From contig JAGLDN010000414.1 in NCBI GenBank assembly GCA_023145575.1, positions 1-6,113 on the forward strand: a stretch of DNA of 6,113 bases. The letters run 5' to 3'. Below the pieces are notes generated by a model. It did not search any database, was not told the DNA's origin, and saw nothing but the letters and a program-made list of their open reading frames with translations. Below, in pieces: positions 1 through 6,113 of the stretch. This stretch comes from Psychromonas sp. (GTDB lineage: Bacteria; Pseudomonadota; Gammaproteobacteria; Enterobacterales; Psychromonadaceae). The stretch's first letter is position 1, and each line of letters opens with the position of its first letter. Position numbers and translations under genes: made by a program.

Positions 1-136
1 CAAGGTAGTTGACGTCTGATACCAGTAGATGGTTAGATTTTTATTAAAAAATTAATTACACTTAGAATAAATAAGCCATAATATCAGTTTTAAGAGTTAT
101 TTTTGCGTATTTTCCCTCGCATGAGTATATATAAAT

Positions 137-997
137 TTAAGAGCGTTTCCGAATCAACCCTTCTTGAATTGTTGATGCAACAAGTTTACCTTTTTCCGTA
201 AAAAATTTCCCCGTCACCAGCGCTCGGCAATCAGAGGCTACTGAGCTTTCTGTTGCATATAAAAGCCACTCATTAAGATTGACATCATGATGAAACCACA
301 TTGAATGATCAAGAGTAACGACTTGCATTTTATCGGATAAAGCAGAAATACCATGAGGTTGTAAGGCAGTAGCTAAAAAATTAAAATTAGAAGCATAAGC
401 AAGCAAATAACGATGTATACTTAAATCTTTTGGCATTTTTCCATTAGCTTTAAACCATACAAAGCGTTTTGGTGGCTCGATTTCAGGGTCAACAGGGTGT
501 ACAAATGTGACTGGACGCATTTCAATTGGTTTTTCACATACTAATTTATCACGAAGGTTTTCTGGCAACATATCTGCATGAATCAATGCCATTTCTTGCT
601 CTGAAATTAAATTTTCTGGTGATGGTACATTGGGCATTTTATCTTGGTGTTCATAACCTTTTTCGGGTAATTTAAACGAGACTGCCATACGAAAAATCTG
701 TGCACCGTTTTGGATAGCTTTAACACTTCTCGTCAAGATAAAGTCCCCATCTCTCAATATTTCTACCTCATAAATGATAGGTAAATTTGTTTGTCCTTTT
801 CGTAAAAAATAGGAGTGAAAAGAATGTACTTTAAATTTACTTTCAACGGTTTCTTTTGCTGCCAATATGGCTTGCCCCATGATTTGGCCACTAAAAACAA
901 TACCAGAGCCAAGATCTTGACTCTTCCCTCGAAATAATGTCACTTCAAGCCGCTCTACGCACAAGTGTGCTAAAAGATCATTTAATACTTTACCCAT
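137..997 (-). CDS. tesB: Acyl-CoA thioesterase II
   Basis: Members of this double-hotdog family hydrolyse medium- and long-chain acyl-CoA to free fatty acid and CoA in the cytoplasm. At 286 aa it has exactly the E. coli TesB length and aligns without visible gaps. Conserved blocks include LFRGKSQDLG (21-30), VFSGQIMGQAILAAKET (34-50), VHSFHSYFLR with His58 (57-66), HRYLLAYAS (195-203), TLDHSMWFH (228-236), NEWLLY (242-247) and VASTIQEGLIR (273-283). Of the E. coli catalytic residues Asp204, Thr228 and Gln278, Thr228 and Gln278 are kept, but position 204 is Asn (codon AAT at 388-386). The identity as a TesB homologue is secure; full catalytic competence is less so. It begins 21 bp after thrC with its own GGAG, so cotranscription is likely. 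No terminator is evident after it. Confidence 0.95.
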   Translation of the reverse strand: MGKVLNDLLAHLCVERLEVTLFRGKSQDLGSGIVFSGQIMGQAILAAKETVESKFKVHSFHSYFLRKGQTNLPIIYEVEILRDGDFILTRSVKAIQNGAQIFRMAVSFKLPEKGYEHQDKMPNVPSPENLISEQEMALIHADMLPENLRDKLVCEKPIEMRPVTFVHPVDPEIEPPKRFVWFKANGKMPKDLSIHRYLLAYASNFNFLATALQPHGISALSDKMQVVTLDHSMWFHHDVNLNEWLLYATESSVASDCRALVTGKFFTEKGKLVASTIQEGLIRKRS

Positions 998-1004
998 ATT
1001 TATG

Positions 1005-1008
1005 CTCC
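1005..1008 (-). promoter_or_regulatory. Shine-Dalgarno of tesB
   Basis: GGAG (within TTGGAGC) lies seven bases before the tesB ATG, in the 21-bp gap after the thrC stop. It supports the start at 997 and translation from a thrC-tesB message. Confidence 0.75.
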
Positions 1009-1018
1009 AAATGATATT

Positions 1019-2296
1019 TTACAGTGACAATAATAAATTTTTTATTTGCTTAAAATCAACAGGTATTTGCTTTGACAACAAGGGTAAGTCAGCCCTTGAT
1101 GCTAATTCTTCTGGAATGTAAATATCTCTTTTCAAAATACTTTCAACGGATCCTTTGAATTTTGCAGGGTGTGCAGTGCATAAAAATAAACCAGTTTCAT
1201 GGTTTTTTAATTGCTTGGTTAATTCATGATAAGCGATCGCACCATGTGGCTCACATAAATAACCTAAATTATCCAATTCAAGCAAAGCTTTCTTAGTGTC
1301 TTCATCTGTCAGTGTACCGTAACCTAAATCAGTTAAAGACCAACCTTTAAATTTAAATAGCGCTTCAATACGTGGCCAATTGTTAGGTTCGCTCACGTCC
1401 ATTGCATTTGAAAGTGTCGCAATGGTTTTTGTTGGCGTCCATTCACCCGTCAATAAATAACGTGGCACAGTATCATTTTCATTGGTTGCAGCAATAAATC
1501 GTTTAATAGGTAAACCTAATGCTTTTGCAAATAAACCTGCCGTTAAATTACCAAAATTGCCGCTTGGCACTGAAATCACGAGATCTTTACGTTGTGCCTC
1601 ATTTAATTGTGCCACTGCTTCAAAGTAATAACACATCTGGGCAAGTAAACGGCTAATATTAATGGAATTAGCAGAATTAAGACCTATCTCATCTTTAAGT
1701 GCTTGGTCATCAAATGCTTGCTTCACCAATGCTTGACAATCATCAAAGTCACCTTCAATCGCGACAGTGGTAATATTCCCGCCAAGCGTGCAGAATAATT
1801 TTTCTTGTAATGGGCTTATTTTCCCTTTGGGAAATAAAATGACAACATCGATATTGTCCATTTTAAAAAAAGCATGCGCCACGGCAGCTCCCGTATCGCC
1901 AGAAGTTGCAGTTAAAATTGTAATGCGACCATCAACTTTAAATTGTGCTAAGCATTGCGCCATAAAACGGGCACCAAAATCCTTAAATGCAAGTGTTGGC
2001 CCATGAAACAATTCAAGCGCATTAATATTATGCGTCACCTGTTTTACTGGCGCTTTAAAAGTGAATGCTTTTGATACGATCGAGTGAATATCTTGCTTTG
2101 ATAATTCTCCGCCAATAAAATGCGACAAGATTTCAGTAGATCGATCCACTAAGTTCATCTTTAACAACGCGTCTAAATTAGCGAGGGGTGTAATATCATC
2201 TGGAAAAAATAAGCCTTGCTGGCGTCCTAGCCCTTGCTTAACTGCCTTTTGAAAGTTAACTTGTTCTGTTTTATCTCTTAAATTGTGTAAATTCAT
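1019..2296 (-). CDS. thrC: Threonine synthase
   Basis: This cytoplasmic PLP enzyme converts O-phosphohomoserine and water to threonine and phosphate, the last step of the pathway. It is 425 aa (E. coli 428) and collinear with the E. coli protein from the N-terminal NLRDKTEQV to the C-terminal RADLPLLS. The PLP-binding Lys is K105 in ELFHGPTLAFKDFGARF. Other conserved blocks are TATSGDTGAAVAHAF (129-143), GKISPLQEKLFCTLGGNI (158-175), GLNSANSINISRLLAQ (205-220), the phosphate-binding SVPSGNFGN (242-250) and CTAHPAKFK (373-381). All are intact, so the enzyme should be active. The start has a modest GGTGA ahead of it and gives the normal N-terminus. Its separation from thrB by 418 bp is the unusual feature; tesB follows 21 bp downstream. 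Confidence 0.98.
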   Translation of the reverse strand: MNLHNLRDKTEQVNFQKAVKQGLGRQQGLFFPDDITPLANLDALLKMNLVDRSTEILSHFIGGELSKQDIHSIVSKAFTFKAPVKQVTHNINALELFHGPTLAFKDFGARFMAQCLAQFKVDGRITILTATSGDTGAAVAHAFFKMDNIDVVILFPKGKISPLQEKLFCTLGGNITTVAIEGDFDDCQALVKQAFDDQALKDEIGLNSANSINISRLLAQMCYYFEAVAQLNEAQRKDLVISVPSGNFGNLTAGLFAKALGLPIKRFIAATNENDTVPRYLLTGEWTPTKTIATLSNAMDVSEPNNWPRIEALFKFKGWSLTDLGYGTLTDEDTKKALLELDNLGYLCEPHGAIAYHELTKQLKNHETGLFLCTAHPAKFKGSVESILKRDIYIPEELASRADLPLLSKQIPVDFKQIKNLLLSL

Positions 2297-2302
2297 TTTT
2301 AT

Positions 2303-2307
2303 TCACC
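2303..2307 (-). promoter_or_regulatory. Probable Shine-Dalgarno of thrC
   Basis: GGTGA stands six bases before the thrC ATG on the transcribed strand. It is a weaker match than those of thrB and tesB but correctly placed, and it supports the start at 2296. Confidence 0.5.
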
Positions 2308-2417
2308 AACGTTATTCGTAATGCATTCTTTAATCTGATATGGCGTGATATAGCCATCACATCTGAAGATGCAGGTTTCACTGAGAATTTAAAAGCTTAG
2401 AGGCAAGGCATTGGTTG

Positions 2418-2437
2418 AAGAGAATGGCTATTCTCTT
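2418..2437. repeat. Perfect 8-bp inverted repeat
   Basis: The sequence aagagaat-ggct-attctctt has perfect 8-bp arms around a 4-base loop. A flanking ggc (2402-2404) can pair with gcc (2438-2440), extending the structure across a bulge. It sits near the middle of the left half of the thrB-thrC repeat element. The strand-symmetric core gaatggctattc is of the kind seen in REP-like dispersed repeats. Confidence 0.6.
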
Positions 2438-2542
2438 GCCAAAATCTATAACAATGTATATAAGCCTTTAAAACTCGCCCTTCGGAGACAACTGAGTAAA
2501 TCATCTTTTGTGTTGCAATACTCAAAAAGTGAATAACAATAA

Positions 2543-2567
2543 AGGGCTAAAGTCTTTTTTTAACCCT
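2543..2567 (-). terminator. Hairpin with U-rich tail, possible weak terminator/attenuator
   Basis: On the transcribed strand AGGGTTAAA (2567-2559) and TTTAGCCCT (2551-2543) form a 9-bp stem with one G-U pair and a 7-base loop. TTATTGTTATTC follows. The stem has only three G-C pairs at its base plus the wobble, and the tail is interrupted, so efficient termination is doubtful. Partial termination or a pause between thrB and thrC is possible. It may simply be part of the repeat element. Confidence 0.25.
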
Positions 2568-2617
2568 AACGAAGAGAGCATTGCGCCTTGAACATGAATG
2601 ACTCAGGCGTCCTGAAA

Positions 2618-2629
2618 TGAAGATCTTCA
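2618..2629. repeat. 12-bp perfect palindrome in the right repeat arm
   Basis: tgaagatcttca is a perfect palindrome. It lies within a wider cctgaa (2611-2616) / ttcagg (2626-2631) inverted pair, so two alternative foldings share the ttca. The matching place in the left arm is catctgaagatg (2360-2371), itself a small hairpin with 5-bp arms. Confidence 0.5.
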
Positions 2630-2660
2630 GGTGTGATGAGTATATAATACATTTTGATTT

Positions 2661-2689
2661 ATAATGGCGACAGTATGCGTAAAAGGCAA
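2661..2689 (-). promoter_or_regulatory. Possible weak sigma-70 promoter upstream of thrC
   Basis: On the minus strand TTGCCT (2689-2684) and CATTAT (2666-2661) are spaced by 17 bp. Each matches four of six positions of the -35 and -10 consensus. It lies just after thrB and before the repeat element, and could give thrC-tesB its own transcript. In AT-rich sequence such partial matches arise easily, so this is a candidate only. Confidence 0.2.
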
Positions 2690-2714
2690 TTTATTGTCAT
2701 TGTGATTAACTTAA

Positions 2715-3665
2715 TTAACCGCCTATTACGCGTGCTCCTTGATCATCTAGTTTGCAAATATGGCAAAAACCATCATCATTTTGGATGAAGTGCTCAATAA
2801 GCCAATTTTGTAATAGCTCGGCTTGGTTAATCTCTGTCATCACGGCAAAAATTGTTGGCCCTGATCCTGAAATACCTGTTGCTATCGCATCAATTTGTTC
2901 GGCAAATATCTGCGCTTTTTTAAAGCCAGGGAGCAGTTTTGAACGATAAGGTTCAGCAATGACATCTTTAATAACACTTGCTGCGAGTTCACTGTTATCC
3001 GCATGGCTTGCATGTATAAAAGTTGATAAACGGCGACCATAAGTAATAACGTCGCTTAAGCAATATTGTGATGGCAGAATATTTCTTGCATCAGCCGTTG
3101 AAATACTAATACCAGGATAAGCGATGACCCAATACCATTGTTTAAAATGAGGGATCCTCTGAGTTAGCACATCCCTTTCATTAACTATCAATTGCATTCC
3201 GCCCAAGTAACATGGCGATACATTATCAAAGTGAATACTACCAGTTATCAGCTCTTCCATCTCGCCCATCATTGTGAGCATGATTGTTTCATCAAGGAGA
3301 TGATCATGCCATGCATTCAATGCTTCAAATGCCGCGACAATAGAGCTTGAACTTGATCCTAACCCGCTGCCAACGGGTAGGTTTTTCTCGAGTATCATTT
3401 TAACTGCTAAAATTTCCTTGTTTTGTTTTTTTAATTCCTTTTGATAGGCAAGGTAACAATGATAGACAATGTTTTCTTTAATATCTCGCGATAATTTATT
3501 AGCAAAACGACCCGTGCATTCTAATGAAAAATCATGATCACTTTTAGATATTTTGATTAAATCGCCAAATAACGAGCCATCAATAGGGGCAAGTGCGCAA
3601 CCTAAAAGATCAAATCCAACGCCTACATTTCCAATTGACGCAGGTGCATATGCAACAATAGTCAT
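2715..3665 (-). CDS. thrB: Homoserine kinase
   Basis: This cytoplasmic GHMP-family kinase transfers phosphate from ATP to homoserine, giving O-phosphohomoserine for ThrC. It is 316 aa, against 310 in E. coli. The three GHMP motifs are in order: APASIGNVGVGFD near the N-terminus (7-19), the ATP-binding loop LPVGSGLGSSSSS (96-108) and the C-terminal GISGSGP (264-270). The GSIHFDN segment (142-148) and VIAEPYRSKLLPGF (235-248) also match the E. coli enzyme closely. The ATP loop has five consecutive Ser where E. coli has SSACS; the family pattern allows this. The ATG is chosen because a strong AGGAG precedes it and the N-terminus aligns with the family. It lies 17 bp after thrA. The next gene, thrC, is not adjacent as it usually is but follows a 418-bp spacer. 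Confidence 0.98.
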   Translation of the reverse strand: MTIVAYAPASIGNVGVGFDLLGCALAPIDGSLFGDLIKISKSDHDFSLECTGRFANKLSRDIKENIVYHCYLAYQKELKKQNKEILAVKMILEKNLPVGSGLGSSSSSIVAAFEALNAWHDHLLDETIMLTMMGEMEELITGSIHFDNVSPCYLGGMQLIVNERDVLTQRIPHFKQWYWVIAYPGISISTADARNILPSQYCLSDVITYGRRLSTFIHASHADNSELAASVIKDVIAEPYRSKLLPGFKKAQIFAEQIDAIATGISGSGPTIFAVMTEINQAELLQNWLIEHFIQNDDGFCHICKLDDQGARVIGG

Positions 3666-3673
3666 GATTTAAA

Positions 3674-3678
3674 CTCCT
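3674..3678 (-). promoter_or_regulatory. Shine-Dalgarno of thrB
   Basis: The transcribed strand reads AGGAG, eight bases before the thrB ATG, inside the 17-bp thrA-thrB gap. It fixes the start at 3665 and shows that thrB is translated from the thrA message with its own ribosome binding site. Confidence 0.8.
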
Positions 3679-3682
3679 GTTT

Positions 3683-6113
3683 TTAGTTTAAGGTACGCAT
3701 GACATCTGCAAATACACCTGCTGCGGTCACTTCAGCTCCAGCACCATACCCCCTTAATACTAGAGGGATAGGTTGATAGTATTGACTATAAAAAGCAAGT
3801 GCATTCTCACCATCTTTTACTTTATTTAACGGATCATCGGCGTCAACAGCTTGAATGCTACATTTGCATTTTCCATTTTCGATGCTGCCAGTATACCGTA
3901 ATACCTTTCCTTTGCTATTAGCTTGTGTTTGTAGCTCAGTAAAGTAAGCATCAGCTTCAGGTAGTCGCGCCATAAATTCATCTATTGTGCCTGATTGGTC
4001 AAAGTCAGGCGGCAATGCAGGTTGAATATTAATATCATCGAGTGAAATATATATGCCAGCTTCACGAGCCAAAATGAGTAATTTACGCGCAACGTCTATA
4101 CCACTTAAATCATCTCGTGGATCAGGCTCGGTATAGCCTAGGCTACTCGCGCGTGACGTCACATCAGAAAAATTCAAGGCATCATCTAATTTTCCAAAAA
4201 TATAAGAAAGCGACCCCGATAAAATACCGTTAAATTTTATCAATTTATCACCTGCATTATAGAGATTTTGTATATTCTCAATAACAGGTAAGCCCGCACC
4301 GACATTGGTATCATATAAAAATTTTCGACGTTTCGTTAATGCGCTCAAACGAATTTTATGGTAATAGTCCATGCTATCTGTATTGGCTTTTTTATTTGCT
4401 GTCACGATATTAAAGCCAGCATCCAAAAAATCTACATAGCTCAATGAAACCATATCACTACTCGTGCAATCGACAATCACAGGGTTTATTATATGTGAAT
4501 GATCAACTAATATTCGCATCTTAGCGAGTGATGATTTTTGAGTTGATTTTTGTAATTGCTCACGCCATTGTTTAAGATCGATCCCTTCATTACTGGTTAA
4601 CATCACCCGACTGTTGGCAATACCGCAAACTCGTATTTGGATATTACGACCTGCAAGATGAGCTTGTTGACGATGTACTTGGTCAACCAATGCGCAGCCA
4701 ACTCCGCCACAACCAATTAAAAACATATCAATATATTGCACACTACCAAAAAAGCGTTGATGACAAGCAATCACAGCTTCCTGGGCTTTTTTCTCAGAAA
4801 CAACCACTGAAATAGAACGTTCTGACGAGCCTTGTGCAATAGCTGTAATATTAATCGACGCATCGCTAAGTGCCATTAAAAATCGCGCCGCAACCCCCGT
4901 TGCATGCAGCATACCATCACCAATGATGGAAATAATAGCTTGTTTATTAAGTACGCCAATTAACTCAAGTAAATTATTTTTAAATTCTAATGCAAACTCC
5001 GTCTGTAAGGCTTTTTGTGCTTTTTTTGTATCCGTTGATGCAATACAAAAACTTAAACTATATTTGGATGATGCCTGTGTTATCAATATAATTGACACGT
5101 CTGCACGAGAAATTGTAGAAAATATCCTACCAGCCATCCCAATGAGGCTTTTCATCCCTGGACCTGAAATACTGAGCATAGTTAACCCTTTCAAGTCAGA
5201 AATGGCTTTTACTTGTTGTTTATCATCCAATATATCAGAACTAATCAGCGTTCCTTTTGCTTGGCGATTTTGTGTGTTTTTTATTAAACAAGGAATATGA
5301 TATTGTGCAACAGGGATAATTGTTTTAGGGTGTAATACTTTTGCACCGAAATAAGAAAGTTCCATCGCTTCGGTATAACTCAATGTTGACAACAATTGCG
5401 CATCTTTAACCAAACGAGGGTCGCAACTGTAAATGCCATCAACATCAGTCCAAATCTCGCAGCATTTAGCCCTCAAACAAGCGGATAAAACGGCAGCTGA
5501 ATAATCTGATCCATTGCGACCTAAAGTAACCATTTCACCGGTTTCATTACCTGCAATAAAACCTGGCATTAAATATATTGCATCTTTGACAAGGGTTTCT
5601 TTTGCAAACACGTCGCACGCAACATCGATATTAATTTGCGCATCAAGGTATCCGCCTTTTATCGAGATTAATTTTTGTTGCGGATCAATTAACTCAACGT
5701 GATGACCTTTCACAGTGAGTAATTGTTGCATACACGCCATGGATAATAACTCACCTTTACATAAAATTTGAGCCTCGATATTTTCAGGACATTGCGATAA
5801 TAAACCGATCCCCTCTAACAAGCCCATAACATGCTTATACTCACGCGTAAAAATAGTTTCAAGTAAATTATCTTTAAGCTCCGAATAATTTACTTTTAAT
5901 TCTTTCAATAGTTCCGCAAAGATCCGTTTCACTTCACAAAAATTTAGTTCGGCTGTTCCACCTCCAATTGTAATGTCTATCATTTTTGCTAAATTATTAG
6001 TCACGCCAGCAGGCGCAGATATTACGACGGCGACCTGAGACGCTTGATGATTGCTAATAACAATATCGGCAACCCGAATAAAACCAGTTGCATTTTTCAG
6101 TGATGTTCCACCA
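3683..6113 (-). CDS. thrA: Bifunctional aspartokinase I / homoserine dehydrogenase I (5' end outside window)
   Basis: This cytoplasmic enzyme makes aspartyl phosphate from aspartate and ATP, and reduces aspartate semialdehyde to homoserine. The frame stays open to the right edge and begins there with GGTS of the kinase KFGGTS motif. By comparison with E. coli ThrA (820 aa) only about six residues are missing, giving about 815 aa. The GTG at 6004 is therefore an internal Val (about residue 43), not the start. Numbering from the inferred start: kinase domain to about 300, with GRNGSDYSA (204-212) and WTDVDGIYSCDPR (227-239); two ACT regulatory domains at about 316-457; NAD(P)-binding GCGGVG (473-478); and the homoserine dehydrogenase signature GYTEPDPRDDLSGIDVARK (665-683), including the conserved Asp679 and Lys683. 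The Ser matching E. coli Ser345, whose S345F change is known to relieve threonine inhibition, is kept (RADVSII), so feedback control is likely (inference). The C-terminus is about five residues shorter than in E. coli. Confidence 0.98.
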   Translation of the reverse strand, partial: GGTSLKNATGFIRVADIVISNHQASQVAVVISAPAGVTNNLAKMIDITIGGGTAELNFCEVKRIFAELLKELKVNYSELKDNLLETIFTREYKHVMGLLEGIGLLSQCPENIEAQILCKGELLSMACMQQLLTVKGHHVELIDPQQKLISIKGGYLDAQINIDVACDVFAKETLVKDAIYLMPGFIAGNETGEMVTLGRNGSDYSAAVLSACLRAKCCEIWTDVDGIYSCDPRLVKDAQLLSTLSYTEAMELSYFGAKVLHPKTIIPVAQYHIPCLIKNTQNRQAKGTLISSDILDDKQQVKAISDLKGLTMLSISGPGMKSLIGMAGRIFSTISRADVSIILITQASSKYSLSFCIASTDTKKAQKALQTEFALEFKNNLLELIGVLNKQAIISIIGDGMLHATGVAARFLMALSDASINITAIAQGSSERSISVVVSEKKAQEAVIACHQRFFGSVQYIDMFLIGCGGVGCALVDQVHRQQAHLAGRNIQIRVCGIANSRVMLTSNEGIDLKQWREQLQKSTQKSSLAKMRILVDHSHIINPVIVDCTSSDMVSLSYVDFLDAGFNIVTANKKANTDSMDYYHKIRLSALTKRRKFLYDTNVGAGLPVIENIQNLYNAGDKLIKFNGILSGSLSYIFGKLDDALNFSDVTSRASSLGYTEPDPRDDLSGIDVARKLLILAREAGIYISLDDINIQPALPPDFDQSGTIDEFMARLPEADAYFTELQTQANSKGKVLRYTGSIENGKCKCSIQAVDADDPLNKVKDGENALAFYSQYYQPIPLVLRGYGAGAEVTAAGVFADVMRTLN

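Larger units (their letters stand above)
2348..2645. repeat. Inverted-repeat-bounded, palindrome-rich element (MITE-like?)
   Basis: Seen directly: the arms 2348-2371 and 2622-2645 are inverted copies of each other, matching at 20 of 24 positions. The core is catcacatctgaagatg on the left and catcacacctgaagatc as the complement of the right, 15 of 17 matching. They enclose 250 bp. Just inside, further fragments resemble each other in inverted orientation (tttca, ctgag, caaggc...attg/aatg), suggesting the repeat arms continue in degraded form. No transposase or other gene is inside and no clear target-site duplication was found. This resembles a non-autonomous miniature element or a REP/BIME-like dispersed repeat. 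Copies elsewhere in the genome would decide it and cannot be seen here. Confidence 0.5.
2297..2714. other. Unusually long non-coding thrB-thrC spacer
   Basis: This gap holds no credible gene. The longest ATG-started frames noticed are 35 and 28 codons, lack convincing ribosome binding sites and coincide with palindromic sequence. It contains an inverted-repeat-bounded segment (2348-2645), several short palindromes, a hairpin with a U-rich tail, and a possible weak promoter (2661-2689). In E. coli thrB and thrC are essentially contiguous, so about 400 bp here is atypical. The most economical reading is insertion of a small dispersed repeat, which could lower or uncouple thrC-tesB expression relative to thrAB (inference). 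Confidence 0.85.

Noticed and set aside
1..136. Search for a tesB terminator or RNA gene in the left-edge sequence
   Set aside because: Only weak AT-rich self-complementarity and a 4-bp accagtagatggt stem were seen, with no GC-rich stem followed by a T run on the minus strand. No feature can be supported.
1767..2006. 79-codon plus-strand frame
   Set aside because: It is antisense to the conserved PLP-binding part of thrC; a shadow frame with no independent support.
2271..2357. 28-codon minus-strand frame beginning MAISRHIRLK and overlapping the thrC start out of frame; considered as a leader peptide
   Set aside because: It has no run of Thr or Ile codons, no convincing ribosome binding site, and no terminator/antiterminator pair after it, so it does not look like an attenuator.
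2397..2504. 35-codon minus-strand frame in the thrB-thrC spacer, beginning MIYSVVSEGR
   Set aside because: It has no Shine-Dalgarno before its ATG and much of it is encoded by the palindromic repeat core. It is more likely a chance frame across repeat sequence than a gene.
4923..5300. 125-codon plus-strand frame
   Set aside because: It is antisense to the ACT region of thrA, has no family resemblance, and is a shadow of a strongly conserved gene.
5514..5702. 62-codon plus-strand frame
   Set aside because: It is antisense to the kinase domain of thrA; a shadow frame.
6002..6004. GTG as the thrA start
   Set aside because: The reading frame continues upstream with clear ThrA sequence (GGTSLKNATGFIRVADI and ISAPAGVTNN), so this codon is an internal Val.

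Overview
The window holds a threonine-biosynthesis locus, all on the minus strand, from an AT-rich gammaproteobacterium. In transcription order (right to left) it carries thrA (bifunctional aspartokinase I/homoserine dehydrogenase I, 5' end cut off by the window edge), thrB (homoserine kinase), thrC (threonine synthase) and tesB (acyl-CoA thioesterase II). The proteins align almost without gaps with my recollection of the Escherichia coli K-12 orthologues. The thrABC order and the fused ThrA are the enteric/Vibrio/Shewanella/Colwellia type. The low GC and ThrB details such as APASIGNVGVGFD fit a marine Alteromonadales/Vibrionales-like host better than an enteric one, but the sequence alone does not settle genus.

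Layout: 6113-3683 thrA; a 17-bp gap containing a good Shine-Dalgarno; 3665-2715 thrB; an unusually long 418-bp non-coding spacer (2297-2714); 2296-1019 thrC; a 21-bp gap with a Shine-Dalgarno; 997-137 tesB; then 136 bp of AT-rich sequence to the left edge with no recognised feature. The promoter and any threonine attenuator leader of the operon would lie to the right of the window and cannot be judged.

How the genes work together: ThrA catalyses the first step (aspartate to aspartyl phosphate) and the third step (aspartate semialdehyde to homoserine). ThrB phosphorylates homoserine and ThrC converts O-phosphohomoserine to threonine. TesB hydrolyses acyl-CoA thioesters and has no known role in threonine synthesis. 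It appears to ride on the same transcript as thrC.

Nothing here amounts to a new biological system. The two points most worth following are (1) the thrB-thrC spacer, which contains an approximately 298-bp inverted-repeat-bounded, palindrome-rich segment that looks like a dispersed non-autonomous repeat inserted into a normally compact operon, and (2) TesB, in which the residue aligned with the E. coli catalytic Asp204 is Asn while the other active-site residues are kept.
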